NCBI GenBank assembly: GCA_949987705.1
Contig: OX465282.1
Span: 34,870,039-34,934,038 of the forward strand
DNA: 64,000 nt
Direction of reading: 5' to 3'
Source of the DNA: Thereva unica
Lineage: Eukaryota > Arthropoda > Insecta > Diptera > Therevidae
The notes beneath the pieces are model-generated. The model saw nothing but the letters and a program-made list of their open reading frames with translations. It made no database searches and was not told the origin of the DNA. Below, one piece after another: positions 43,861 through 56,408 of this stretch. Position numbers and translations under genes: made by a program. The stretch's first letter is position 1. Each line of letters begins with the position of its first letter.

Positions 43861-44284
43861 CTAATAACACAGGCCTACAAAAAACGGGTCATTTTTTCCC
43901 CCTTTCAATTTAATAGTCGTATCCTAAGTATTTTTTCGCGCTGAATCCGAATCCGTTGGCCAAATTGCCCTATCACGTCAGGATTTTGAGCAATCCTAAC
44001 CTAAAAGTGCCAAAAAGCGTGTTTTTTGCACTTTTGCGCGTTAAATATCTCAAAACTGAGGAATGATAGGGCAAATCTGACAACGGGATCGTTTTCAGCA
44101 TGCCAAAATCTACAGAAAACCATATCGAAAGCGTGAAATTTGAAAAAACTTTTTTTGTAATACTGAAAAGAAAAACTTCTTGGCAACTTCTTGGCGCGAA
44201 ATCGACGATTTTTATTAACACATGATATCATCGTTTTTCTTTTCAGTATTACAAAAAAAGTTTTTTCAAATTTGAAAATGATTA
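43861..44284. repeat. Spacer with a 43-bp-arm hairpin
   Basis: 44138-44180 and 44233-44275 are inverted copies (…AAAAAACTTTTTTTGTAATA… / …TATTACAAAAAAAGTTTTTT…), separated by about 52 bases. No coding sense. This may be a small MITE or foldback. Confidence 0.7.
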
Positions 44285-44880
44285 TTAAGAATTTCAGGGT
44301 CACAGTTGGCGAATACTTGTGAATCATCTTTATCACTGCAGACGCTCAAGTTACGCAGGTTCTTCCAGAAAGTTCGAGTTGGAAGTGACGGGTCAAGCTT
44401 ACGAGCATAAAAATTACGTTTGGCTTCCCTGATTTTCGCTACGACTAGGTTACGAACACGAGTGTATGTGGACGGAAGGTTCTAAATTTCAGTGGAACCA
44501 CCGCTCTGGCAATAGCAATAATGTGTAGAGAGGGCTGCTACATTCCTGCGTTGGCTTAAAGGAATTAGTTTGATGGCACGATTTTGAACCTTGTCGAAGC
44601 AAGCCAAGGATATTTGTAGGGCGATTGTGTAGATATACGGATTGTATTCAAGGGGTGGCCGAAAGTAATATTTGTTGATTGTAGCCAGGGCGTCTGGCTG
44701 GGGAGGGGGAGGCACTTATATCTCTTAACAAATACATTGGGAGGCTTGTGGGGCGATTTGGAATATGTGATCATTCCATCGCAGATCCTCCATAAGATAA
44801 TGATTGATGTAATTATCTAAGTATTTTGATTCTCATTAATCACGACTGATGGAATCGATTGACGCTTGCATGAACGTTTA
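44285..44880 (-). pseudogene. Two LINE scraps in rearranged order
   Basis: 44285-44480 (minus) reads RVRNLVVAKIREAKRNFYAR and LDPSLPTRTFWKNLRNL, an endonuclease-RT linker. 44482-44830 (minus) reads MEDLRWNDHIFQIAPQAS, INKYYFRPPLEYNP, LACFDKVQNRAIKLIPLSQR and RNVAALSTHY, a post-RT domain. On the minus strand the C-terminal part comes before the N-terminal part, so they are either different copies or rearranged. Confidence 0.7.
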
Positions 44881-46757
44881 ATGAACGCCTTAAAGTTTCC
44901 CCAAGGATGTTAAGAGTTGAGTCAGCGCGTAAGCAAGCTCCAGAATCACGCCGTGAACAACCGCGCATACTCGTGAACGAGAGGGTAGATGGTTTCCTCG
45001 TCTAGCTCGCTCTTGTTTTCCGTTCTGAGTAGATACGGTGTAAATTTTCCCCGTTAATTCACGGCATGGGTGTGGAGATGCCTTTTCATTCTCTTCTTCC
45101 ACGAAGATAGGAGGTATATCGGTGTTATCGAGAAAACTGGGTTAAATTAAGTAAAACATGTCTCTCCACTAAGATAATGTCTAAATCCTACACAAAAACA
45201 TTTATCGCGGTTATACAAACGTCACAAATAGCAAAGTCGCCCAGGATTAACTTGCCGCCACCGGCTAGCCTACAGTGGCCTACAGCGTTCGAGCCGGGTG
45301 GATGCGACCTCGGAAAGCTTCGACTTGCTGTGTTCACGCCCGTAAATGCGTGTGTTTTAAAATCTCACGTGAGATTATGTGGGGAGGGAGGGGGTCGAGC
45401 CAAATCTTACGAAATCTCACCTGCGGGGGGGGGGGGTCGAAAAATCGCAAAAATCACCTCACGTAATTAATGGACAACCCCTCTACAAAAATACAGAGTT
45501 ATTTGTGTACCCCTACCAAAAAAAATTCAAAACGCCCTAGCGGCTGCACCGTTGACATTACACAGGCTCCGCAATATTTTTTTGTTTGTATATCCAATAT
45601 CATATTCAAGATATGATATTATACTTGAAAGCCATACTTTTAATATTTTGGTCGGCCCATTGTAATAGTAGAGTAGGGGTTGTTATTTGTTCCGAATAGG
45701 GTCTTTGCAGGCTGGTTTTTGCTGCCAAACGTGTTTTGCGTCTTGTCGGTTTAGAGTCCATTCAGTCCTTACGCCAGTTTCCTCCTGGTGCCAAGTTAAA
45801 TTGTAAAAGTTTTCGTATTATACTGTGCAGCAGAGCGATCTGAAATATACAAAATGTTTCTAAGGGGTCGTCAAAAAATTACTCGAGGTGATTTTACGAT
45901 TTCAAGCGTTCATTGTACGTTCATGCAATCGTCAATCAATTCCATTAGTCATGATTGATGGAAATTAAAAACATTCATATTCATATTTTCGTCAGTCATA
46001 ACAGTAACTGTGGCAAAACTGACATGAAATCCTATCATCTAATGGACCGCTACGGAGGATCTGCAGTGGAATGATAATATATTCCAAATGAAACCTTTCA
46101 ATGCCTTGGATTTCTTAAGATATGCAAGTTTTCCCTGCAGCCAGCCGCCCTATAAGCATAAGCTTTAGGGAAGTACCGAGAATAACCTAGCGGTATGTAA
46201 CCGTTGCAGTACCTCAACCCTTGTATTCCGAAGCACGGAGAATTTCCAAGGTTTGGGAAGAAGTGTTGAAAATCATGTACATACAAGGAAACATTTAAAG
46301 TAGAAAACTGGAAGGTATCAGATCGAAGGTATTTCCGGACCATCGATGGATATGCTTCAGAGTAACTTGCAGGTTGAAGCTCCTCAACCCCACAGAAACT
46401 CCTTTACTCTGGTTAATAACGGCGAAAAGCATACTACAAAAAAGAGACAAAAGCGGAGCTAAGGTAGTAGCATACACAGATGGCGTAGTGATAAAATTGG
46501 CAGCTGGGAGGCATAATTTTCCAAATTTTTGAAAGATGACATAAAAAAATTAAGTCGCTGTCGTTCCAATTATGTTCGCACAACGAATTTCAGCCCGGAA
46601 TTCCCTGTTGTCACCGCGGGGGCTATGGTTCGAACTGTGTTTACAGCATAAGTCTCCTTCATAGCTACCAGGGCGAGTATTTATATGAAACCTAACGCTT
46701 TTAAACTGCATACATATATGTATTAAAAACCCTAATTTCAAAGGTTTTCGTCAAAGT
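44881..46757. other. Mixed TE debris, no gene
   Basis: 45365-45482 is G-rich and ends …TTAATGGACAACCCCT. The start of a related sequence in the opposite sense (AGGGGTCGTCAAAAAATTAC) lies at 45876; both look like termini of a common arthropod MITE type. 45905-46085 is an inverted, diverged copy of the LINE scrap at about 44758-44892 (GCAGATCCTCC and TGCATGAACGT boxes). 46100-46750 has nothing recognised. Confidence 0.5.
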
Positions 46758-46904
46758 CAAGGGCGGCGCTTTCATAGGTGCAAATGGTTCACTTGCACCG
46801 GACGCAATTTCAGAAATTAAGATCTTAAAAAAAATTTAAAATGGCGAATAAAAATTGAAGAAGTGTTGCAGTGCCTTCATTGTCATATATTAAAGGAGCT
46901 GTAC

Positions 46905-47025
46905 TGTGTGACTTTTCCATTGTTTTTCGCAAGGTGTGGCCAATCCAATTCATTTTCGTTCGTCTGATTTCGTGGTATATCCTTTCTTCGTCTCCACGGT
47001 GCCATAGTTCTTGATTTGTAATTCG
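46905..47025 (-). pseudogene. RTE-like LINE scrap (copy C)
   Basis: Resembles 53870-53975 of copy B (CGCAAGGTGTG.CCAA.CCAATT, CGTCTGATTT, TATCCTTTCTT, GGTGCCATAGTTCTT), that is, the WVGHTLRR region near the LINE C-terminus. About 110 bases only. Confidence 0.7.
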
Positions 47026-47577
47026 TACTAGTCGTACTATTGTGAATCCCTAATTCGGCGAGAAACACCTGGGTCGACTCTGTTCAGAAGTTATTGAAAG
47101 CTCTTTCTATGTCCAAGAAAGCTGTTAAGGTGGACTGTTTTTTTTTTTTTCTATGCAAGATTCTACAGTCAAAACTAATACATGCTGTGCAGTAATCACA
47201 TAGTATCCCTTGAAATAATTGAAATATGAAGGATTGGTAGGGATCTCTTTTATTCAAGTTCGAGTAGATAGTACTATAGATTTTCTGAGTAAAGGATTGT
47301 GTTGAAAATAGTTAGGGAAGCTCAACTGACACCGAAAACATCCTGTAGCATTAAACAGCGTTAGCTTTTTCAAAAAAAAAAAAAAGCTTATACAGAGACT
47401 CTGTCCGTCTGTGTCTGTGACCTTCTTTCATCTCTGAAAGTACCACCGCTACAGACTTGGGCCATATCTCAAATTGTAGGTCTTGATCAAGAGGCCTAAA
47501 ACGGAGAAATTGGTCTGGAAATTCCATCCGGAAAGATATTTAACAACAAAAAAGATATTTCTAATAAAGTCCATATA

Positions 47578-47645
47578 TCGGTAGCCTATAGCTGAGGCGC
47601 TGGAATCCTATCCCGGGGAACCAAGTTCAATCCTCGGCCACGCAA
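47578..47645 (+). other. tRNA-like sequence, possibly SINE head
   Basis: Reads GTAGCCTATAGCTGAGGCGC then TCCCGGGG and AAGTTCAATCCTCGGCCACG. The second block approximates a B box, but the stems do not close well. It is a pseudo-tRNA or SINE scrap rather than a tRNA gene. Confidence 0.35.
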
Positions 47646-48010
47646 TGGTGAAATATAATTTTTTTTCTTCTGTGGAACATGTTTTGAATCTATCACTAAA
47701 TTATATTATTTAATAATGATACTCAGTTGAACATAAACATTTACTTAATTAAAAGTAAAAAAATATCATTTTCTTGATTTTTATGGTCATCCAGTCTGAA
47801 GTGTTATTCAACAGAAAGAATACCATGGAAAAGCGTAATTAGTGGCTAGTCTCTAGGCACAACATCCCACTAATTATATATTAAAGGAACTCCACAGAGT
47901 GTTTTTCTTTCATTGTCCTTCACCGCGATAAAAAAATGGACAACTGATGGGGCGCAATATGGCATACAGCGCCAGGCGCAAAAAAGCCAAGCGCCGGCCC
48001 TGGTCAAGGT

Positions 48011-49143
<1,133 letters not shown>

Positions 49144-49877
49144 GGTGGCCCTCTCTTGTATGGAGAGAGAAAAAATTGCTAAGATTCTAAGTCTCACCCC
49201 CTAGAAATATGCGAATAGGCAAAAAACTAAGAAATTTAAAATTTCAGGCAAATCGAAAAAGATTTAGAGGTCGCTCATGGCGAACGAAATCTTAAAAAAC
49301 GATGATTTTTTACCTTTTTTCACTTTGTTCAACCCTTATTACCATTTTATCAGCCCTAAAAGGGTCAATTAATATTTTTTACCCATTCTACAGATTATTA
49401 CCTTTCTAAAATGATCAAAATCATAAGGATCAGTTTACAAATAATAAAGCTATGAAGTAAAAAGCACAGTCTTTATAAGGAACAAAAATCAGTTCAAAGA
49501 GAAACTGCACTAGGGCCCACTAATTACCGCAGCCTTCGCATTGTGCTTTTCTGTTAATCTTTGATCGTGCATAGATACGTGTACAATCAGTGATCCTCAC
49601 TTAGCAAACAATCTACACGGGACTCTATAACATCCATGCGTGTTATGAAAAACCATGTTTTTATCATATTTTATAATATTTAACAATAATATCAGTTGAA
49701 ACAACAATATAAATTTACGAAAGCTAATTTAACATAGTTAACTTATTCAACGTAAATTTACCAGTTCAAATCGGGTTATAACGTTTTTGTACGATGAATA
49801 TTACAGCTAATAAAAGGCATAAACTGTACTTCAATAGTGTAATATACAAAATACAAACAAAATTATTAAAATTGAAA

Positions 49878-51230
49878 TTACTCAGGCAGTAGTTGCTTTA
49901 ATAACGCATTTTTTTTGTAATCAATTAGAATTTGTAATAAGTTTTGTTTATTGTGTTTTTGTTTATTGTGTTTCAATACTTTATTATATTCTTCGAATAA
50001 CTTCACACTTCTTTCAGCTGTGTCGTTAACAGTTCTTAATTCATGAAGAAGGTTAAATGCTTGATTATAAGTAATATTATAACTCCATTTATCTGGTGGG
50101 AGATATAGGAAGTCCGTTGAAATGTTAAACCGTTGAAAAAAATCGAATGTGTTCATCGTAGTGATTGAGTATTTTACGGGTTTCTTATAAATTCCTGAAT
50201 TTCTTCAAGTTTTAATGAAATACGTTTAACTAATTCCCTAGATATTTTATCTGGCTCAACATCATTATCTGCATAGACATCATGATCTTCCTTTTTTTCA
50301 TCAGTGGTAATAAAATGCTTTAATCTGTTACTCATTTTATGTTTGATTTCCAATGGAATATTTTCATCGAAAAATGCTACACCAACGTTCTCGTCTGCTA
50401 AATACCACAAATGGTTACTCATTTTCTTAATAGCAATTTGTGAAATTAACATTTCGATATTCCTACATATTTTGTAAGAAGCAATAGTCCTGGTATGCTG
50501 CTTCTGGCGCTATGGGACATTTAAACCAAGCCCTCACGTAAGAGCGAATGATAAAAGCACAAACATTAGCTTTTTCTTCTCCTCTTCTAAAACAGTTAAT
50601 TTAAACTCATCTCTGAATTAATATATTTTTATACAATATAGTGCTTTTGAGATCCAACGAGCTTGATGCATTGGACCTGGAGAACGAAATTTGACTATTA
50701 GAGCATGAGCCCGAAGCAATTGTGGTTAACTCTAATAATTATCGATTGTCATCTCTGCAAATTGGTTTCTTTAATTGTTCGTTGCAAAAATCTGTGAACT
50801 CATCTTTCAATTAGAATTTCTTTCAATTTGCCATTTTCTAGCAATGTTTTATACTCATTTTTGCTTATGTCGTTCCAATATAATTCCAATCTCTTGAATA
50901 AAGGAACACCTTTACCATAGGTACCAGGAAATTCTATTTCAAACACACCTCGCAGGACTAGTTCATAAATATGATGGCGACATGGTAAATACAGTAAAGA
51001 TTTTACAATTTTTGTTCTAATAACGTGCACACTCCATTTAGTTTTCCAGTATTTGACCCAATGATATCAAAACAAAAAGCAACAATATTTTCAACCACAT
51101 TCCAATCTATTAATAATTCATAAATAGCATAAAGCTATTTCTATTCCTGTTGAAGATGATAATTTTGGAACACCAAGTAATTGCTCACCATTTATATAGC
51201 TAACGTAAAAAGGTAGGTAACCTATCCACT
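49878..51230 (-). pseudogene. Transposase-like gene of the 49-52 kb element, decayed
   Basis: In 5' to 3' order on the minus strand: EQLLGVPKLSSSTG (near 51180), a degenerate stretch where I would expect a C-F-D-x-x-x-S-N-T-G aspartate motif (about 51080), LLYLPCRHHIYELVLRGVF (about 50980), PLFKRLELYWNDISKNEYK, LADENVGVAFFDENIPLEI (about 50400), FFQRFNISTDFL and LRTVNDTAERSVKLFEEYNK (about 50040). From memory this motif set recurs in an abundant invertebrate transposase-like family. The C-x-H-H block is reminiscent of the C-x-x-H of hAT transposases, but I do not know its formal classification. Stops and shifts throughout. Confidence 0.6.
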
Positions 51231-51268
51231 TCAACTTTTCCTGTTATATGAGCGCAGTCAGAACTAGT

Positions 51269-51474
51269 GAAAATGCATCTGTCAAACATCATTCGCTTTG
51301 GCTGCATTCGAAAATTAGCCAGCTACGCAGAATAAGCAGAATCGCAGTATCGGCTGCAGGGCATATATTCCCGGCTGCAGCGGCTTGATTTTTGGAATGA
51401 TGTGCTGCCAATTCTGAGCAGCTGGTAAATTTTCGAATGCAGTCAAAGCGAATGATGTTTGACAGATGCATTTT
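51269..51474. mobile_element. 206-bp palindromic MITE
   Basis: Inverted arms of about 60 bp start GAAAATGCATCTGTCAAACA on each strand and continue through CATTCGCTTTG and TGCATTCGAAAATT to CCAGCT. The centre is GC-richer (GGCTGCAG.GC). It sits upstream of the decayed transposase frame. Target duplication not evident. Confidence 0.82.
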
Positions 51475-52140
51475 CAAACTTCATAAATTTTTAAAACATT
51501 TACCATTTATGTTAAACAATATTATGTAATAACAGTTATACAAAAGTTATATTGCTGTTTAAAATTATATTATTGTTAAATACCTACATATAAGAAAAAT
51601 AATGAAAACACGTTTTTTTCGTAACACGGTTGGATGGAATAGACTCCCGTGTAGTATATTTGTTGAGTGAGGATCACTGATCGGACACGTAACTTTGCAG
51701 AGTCAAAGATGAACAGAAAAGCACAACGCTTTATGCGAAGGTTGCGGTGATTAGTGGACCCTAGTACAGTTTCTCTTTGAACTGATAGTTTTTTTTTTAT
51801 TTCCTTATAAAGACCACTGTGCTTTTTATTTCATAGCTTTATTATTTGTAAACTGATCTTTATGATTTTGATCATTTTAGAAAGGTAATAATCTGTGGAA
51901 TGGATAAAAAATATTAATTGACCCTTTCAGGGCTGATAAAATGGTAATTAGGGTTGAACAAAGTGAAAAAAGGTAAAAAATCATCAATTTTTAAGATTTC
52001 GTTCGCCATGAGCGACCTCTAAATCTTTTCCGATTTGCCTAAAATTTTAAATTTCTTAGTTTTTTGCCTATTCGCATATTTCTAGGGGGTGAGACCCAAA
52101 ATTGAAGCACTTTTGCAAATAAGGGCCACCCTTATATAAT

Positions 52141-52340
52141 NNNNNNNNNNNNNNNNNNNNNNNNNNNNNNNNNNNNNNNNNNNNNNNNNNNNNNNNNNNN
52201 NNNNNNNNNNNNNNNNNNNNNNNNNNNNNNNNNNNNNNNNNNNNNNNNNNNNNNNNNNNNNNNNNNNNNNNNNNNNNNNNNNNNNNNNNNNNNNNNNNNN
52301 NNNNNNNNNNNNNNNNNNNNNNNNNNNNNNNNNNNNNNNN
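52141..52340. other. Assembly gap (200 N)
   Basis: A run of 200 N. It lies directly beside the long inverted-end transposon, so the join may reflect a failure to assemble a repeat. Confidence 1.
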
Positions 52341-53071
52341 TTGTACTTAAGAGAAAGCGTTTAGATAACGACTAAACAACACAAAAATATTCAATGATCG
52401 ATAATATGAACGTCACCAATGCATTTTGCAAAAAGGCAATTGTTTTACTTTAAATAGAAAAGTGAAAGTTTGTCTATGTGTAAATATAGACTCCGAAACA
52501 ATTTTTTGGCAAGAATTTTGCATATGGGGCCTTCGGGTACGGCGACATCCGTGGGTTTAATCAGGCGGGCCTCGATTTAAGTCATTTCGATTTACGTTGT
52601 CTCGCTTTTTAATTCTCAGTTTCGATTTACGTCCGGCATCTTTTTTTTGTGCATGAATATTTCTGCGAATTTCCTTCGTTCTTCATTCTTACTACCCGAA
52701 ATGCACATCTCTACTATAACGTGCCCAAGCATGCCCAATTTTTTTCGCAGAAATTTCTTTTCATCGCGGTGTAAAATTCATGGATATGTATTTCTACACG
52801 GGTTATACGTGCATGTACTACATACTACAGTTCTCTTTTGTTTCTGAGGCTGACGAGCGGTGTTAGGGTCTGTTTATGTTGGAGCTGCGGTAAACGAGTA
52901 GAGCGGCGATACTAGCGGAGCGGAGATAATGCGAAAAAGGTTTTCAATAGGGCTGTTTATATTGGAGCAAAGCGGTGACTCACGCTTTGGTCGCGACCAA
53001 CGACAAGAGTTGCGATAAAGCTTTGGTCAATTTTCTCCGCTAGTATCGTTAGTATGCAAGCAAGATTTAAG

Positions 53072-53654
53072 ATGGATGTTGACTCGTTAATAAGTCAAGT
53101 TTTTTTGAGGCCCTCATTGTAGGACAAACTCGACAACAACCATCATAACAGATATGTGTTGGACAAGCTATGGATTGAAGTAGCACAACAATTTGAAAGC
53201 AAACGTAAGATTATAAGTAATAAATCTTTTTATTTATTGTTGGAAAAGTGATATACTAATTTTATAATGGATGTTGTTATTTCTCTAATAATTTTTGCCA
53301 AGTCTCTAGATATTTTATTGTGTGTGTGGTACAGGGTATTTTCATTTTATTTATTTTAATTTTTCCAGCAAGTATAGTGCGGAGTAAATGGAAAAATTTA
53401 CGAGACAAATTTAGGACTACCTTAGCATCTCTTCCAAAGCATAAATCTGGTGATGCTGCAAAAGTCAGTGACTACAAAGGTGAATGGAGCCACTTCAAAA
53501 AGCTCTTTTTTTTCAATTCACCCCACGAAAATCTAGTGGAAATTTTGGGGAAATAAATACTGGACCAATTCTTGATGAGTCCGATGGAGATGATAATGCC
53601 AATCAGGAGCCACCGGATTTTTTCACTGAGCAAAATATTTGTGCATCTCCAGAA
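53072..53654 (+). pseudogene. MADF domain protein of the Harbinger element, 5' part
   Basis: The ATG at 53072 opens MDVDSLISQVFLRPSL, then an in-frame TAG at 53120 where family members usually have tryptophan, then DKLDNNHHNRYVLDKLWIEV. A small intron 53205-53368 (GTAAGA…TTTCCAG) joins to SIVRSKWKNLRDKFRTTL, completing a MADF (Myb/SANT-like) DNA-binding domain, followed by YKGEWSHFKKLFFF. A one-base shift in the T run near 53512 leads to TPRKSSGNFGE and an acidic linker (DESDGDDNANQEP). Harbinger elements commonly need such an accessory protein beside the transposase. Broken by the LINE at 53655. Confidence 0.82.
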
Positions 53655-53854
53655 TCATACATCATTGTGCTCCTTTAATCCCTCATGGGACATAGGGCGG
53701 AAACAGTTGCCCTCCAGCGGACTCTGTTTTGCGCGACAGCTCTCAGCTCCGACCAGGATCTCCCAGTTGTTGCGGCTTCTGCTAGTAGGGTTCTCCTCCA
53801 TGTTGTCCTAGGTCTTCCGACTCGACGGGATCCTTGCGGATTCCAGTCGAGGGC

Positions 53855-54745
53855 CTACTTGGCTAGATTTTCGTTTTCGCGTCGCAAGGTGTGTCCAACC
53901 CAATTCCATTTCCTTCGTCTGATTTGGTCGTTTATCCTTTCTTGGCCGGCACGGCGCCATAGTTCTTCGTTTGAAATTCTATCCTGCCAGCGGATTTTTA
54001 GGATACGACGCAGGCATCTGTTAACGAAGACTTGTAGGCGCCCTGTGATGAATTGGGTGACTTTCCATGTTTCACAACCGTACAAAAGTACTGCCTTCAC
54101 GTTGGAGTTGAACAGCCGCAATTTGGTGTTAGTTGAGATCTCCGTTGATCTCCATATGCGGAACAGGCATGCATATGCGCCTCGTGCTTTATTTATTCTG
54201 GAACTGACATCTTCTTCTGCACCGCCATTTTCGGTAATAATACTACCGAGGTAGCAGAATTTATTTACCAGTTCCACGTCACGGTTATTCAGCGCAGTCC
54301 GTTCAATGGTGTTTGCCTTTATCCGCATTTCTTTAGTTTTAGTTGGATTTAGCCTTAAGCCTGCTGGACTACTTTCTGTTGCCAAATTGTTAATCATGTT
54401 TTTGAGGTCCTGGTGTCTGTGGGCCAGCAAACAGATATCATCGGCGTAGTCGAGATCCTTAAGGCGGTCTAACAAACCCCTTTGTATGCCGCCTGTTCTA
54501 TTATCTAGAGCGCCGACAAGGATGTCATTTATTACTATAAGAAATAGTAAAGGCGAAAGTAGGCATCCTTGTCGTACTCCTGAGCTCCCCTCGAAGCTGT
54601 CGGATAATTCTCCATTATGGAGAACTCTGCATTTGGAATTGTTATATAGGGCTTTTATCAATTCTATTATTTTATCAGGCAGTCCACGTCGCCGTAGTGC
54701 CTGCCAAATGAAGCTCCTATTAACCGAGTCGAACGCTTTCTCATA
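53855..54745 (-). pseudogene. RTE-like RT, C-terminal two thirds (copy B)
   Basis: Minus-strand sense YEKAFDSVNRSFIWQAL (catalytic D) lies at about 54735, then the open frame from 54661: SSGVRQGCLLSPLLFLIVIN, KDLDYADDICLLAHRHQDL (YADD intact), CYLGSIITENGGAEEDVSS, VLLYGCETWKVTQF, CLRRILKIRWQDRISNEELW and RRKWNWVGHTLRR. The open 268-codon frame shows no stop. Combined with the upstream part it lacks the endonuclease because of 5' truncation. Confidence 0.88.
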
Positions 54746-55266
54746 CTCAGAAATAATAATTTAATAATTCCTCAATTTCGCACGTTAATTGGCCAGCGTT
54801 CTTTCTTTGTCTTCGTAGCTCAACTTTGGAACTCTCTCCCTGTTAATTTACAACGCATCGATTCATTGGGCACTTTTAAGAAGCAACTTTTTGAATTTAT
54901 TTTAAATAGAGCGGATAAGAGCATGAATATACAACTATTTTGTTCTTATTTTTACTTTTTTTTTATTTTATTTCCTGTTTTATTTTCTTTCTGTTTTTGT
55001 ATTTTACCAATTCTTTTTTTTTCTTTCTTTTTATTTCTTTTTTTTCCTTTAATTTTATTTCTTGCTTTATTTATTTATTTTATCTTATTTCTTGTTCTTT
55101 TTAAGTTATTTCTTTTTTTTTATTTTTATATTATTTTTTTAAGTTTTTTCTTTTTTTATATTGTGTTTTTAAGCTTGTTATATCCAATTTGTTAATTAAT
55201 GTACTAATTTATAAGATTTGAATCTTTGTACATGATTTTTCTAAATAAACAAATAATAATAATAAT
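54746..55266 (+). mobile_element. CR1-type LINE 3' tail inserted in copy B
   Basis: Plus-strand reading RSFFVFVAQLWNSLPVNL then RIDSLGTFKKQLFEFI is the very end of many CR1-type ORF2 proteins. A T-rich 3' UTR of about 300 bp follows, ending AAATAAACAAATAATAATAA. It separates YEKAFD from the preceding LAFVDY of copy B, so the insertion point is certain to within a few bases. Confidence 0.82.
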
Positions 55267-55920
55267 AGTCTACGAAAGCAAGGTAAAGGGGGGATCGGAA
55301 TTCAGTAGACTGCTCCCCTATTATTCGTAAGGTGTTAATATGATCAATACATGAGCGGCCCTTCCTGAATCCGGCCTGCTGCCTCCTAAGCGTTCGGTCT
55401 ACTGCCTCACTTATCCTAGATAGTAATATATGGGACAAAATTTTGCCCACTGTGGATAGTAAACAGATGCCTCTCCAGTTGTCGCATATTGTTAGGTCCC
55501 CCTTTTTTGGTATTTTGACTATGATACCTTCCGTCCAATCCTCCGGAAAGGTACAGGTGTTCCATGCTATTTCCAGGATTGGCTGAAGCGCATCTGCTAT
55601 GAGGCTTGAATCGACTTTCAACAATTCTGGCGGGATGCCATCATTCCCAGCTGCTTTACCATTGGCCATCGCATGAATTGCGGTTACTATTTCCGTCTTG
55701 GATGGGGCTCGGGTGGTGATTCTTATAGGCTTGCATTGTTGCTGGTTTCCTGAGGTTCCTGTGTAAATGAACCATTCAGGGGGGCGAAGAAGTAATCTCT
55801 CCATCTTTGGAGCTGCTCCTCGTCGCTGCACAGCAGCCTTCCATCCGCACTCTTAACGGCATGCTTTTTAGTAGAGTGCTTTCCCGAGAGCTGTTTAGTA
55901 ATTTGGTACAGCACCTTACT
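55267..55920 (-). pseudogene. RTE-like linker and RT N-terminus (copy B)
   Basis: Sense from 55920: SKVLYQITKQLSGKHSTKKH, EEQLQRWRDYF, then SKTEIVTAIHAMANGKAAGN, GIPPELLKVDSSLIADALQP, FPEDWTEGIIVKIPKKGDL, CDNWRGICLLSTVGKILSHI, RQQAGFRKGRSCIDHI and FRSPLYLAFVDY. These are RT blocks 0-3. One frameshift near 55740. Copy A shares all of it. Confidence 0.87.
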
Positions 55921-55931
55921 CATCTCCAGAA

Positions 55932-56222
55932 GATTACAAATATTGTTACCTCACCACCTTTTCGAAGTTCTACTACTGCTTCTGTACCAAGTCGACAGTC
56001 TTCGAAACGAAGTGTGGGTAGTGAACTAGTACAACTAGAGAAAGAAAGACTACAATATTTACTAAATAAGGTGGCAAAAAAAGAGGAGGAGGATGATGAA
56101 GACCTTAGTTTCTTTAAAAACTTACTACTGCACGTTAGAAAACTTTCGGCTTTTGATAAATTAGAACACCGTATGAAAGTTATGAAAATAACGCAAGAGT
56201 TCACGAAAGCCATGGAAAGGAA
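55932..56222 (+). pseudogene. MADF protein, 3' part with BESS-like motif
   Basis: Continues after the LINE: TSPPFRSSTTASVPSRQSS, a coiled coil (ELVQLEKERLQYLLNKVAKK), an acidic run, and LSFFKNLLLHVRKLSAFDKL, which fits the BESS motif found at the C-terminus of many insect MADF proteins. One more base shift is needed near 55945. From about 56222 the sequence belongs to the opposing transposase gene, so the natural C-terminus may be lost at a deletion junction. Confidence 0.78.
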
Positions 56223-56408
56223 CGCTCTCATATATTGTGCAAATTTTGTGGGATGCTGTCTTAAATCTTTATAAAGGTGATGGAATTCACCGAATATATT
56301 CCTTTCTTTATTGATAGGATGGACACTGTATTCGCGCTAGCCAATTTCAAGCAAATGATAATTTGTAGCACTTGAAAAAAGTAACACTTCTTCGTCGAAA
56401 TCACTCAT
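56222..56408 (-). pseudogene. N-terminal stub of a PIF/Harbinger transposase
   Basis: Minus-strand ATG at 56408: MSDFDEEVLLFSSATNYHLL, an in-frame TAG, then REYSVHPINKERNIFGEFHH and LYKDLRQHPTKFAQYMR. The VHP.N..R...GEFH.L...L...P.KF..Y.RM pattern is the conserved start of Harbinger/HARBI1-type transposases. The catalytic DDE domain is absent, cut off at about 56222 where the MADF gene begins in the opposite sense. The two genes are convergent. Confidence 0.82.

Larger units (their letters stand above)
46758..48002. mobile_element. hAT-type element, 1.25 kb, with LINE scrap and tRNA-like piece
   Basis: Ends CAAGGGCGGCGCTTT (46758) and the inverse of CAGGGCCGGCGCTTG (48002). The flanks GTCAAAGT (46750-46757) and GTCAAGGT (48003-48010) are an 8-bp duplication with one change. 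Inside lie an RTE-like scrap (46905-47025) and a tRNA-like sequence (47580-47643). No transposase. Confidence 0.75.
53655..55920 (-). mobile_element. RTE-like LINE copy B
   Basis: 5'-truncated LINE on the minus strand with an 11-bp target duplication CATCTCCAGAA (53644-53654 and 55921-55931). The short 3' UTR lies at 53655-53700. It carries the linker, RT and C-terminal domain; a CR1-type tail is inserted at about 54746-55266. It is the reference for copies A and C. Confidence 0.9.

Noticed and set aside
44836..45960. A 1.1-kb transposon with inverted TGCATGAACGT ends
   Set aside because: The inverted similarity extends into LINE coding sense on both sides, so it is better explained as two LINE scraps in opposite orientation.
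55807..55920. Start of the plus-strand frame 55807-56274 as an independent gene
   Set aside because: The first 114 bases are the antisense of LINE copy B; the true upstream exon of the MADF gene is at 53072-53654.
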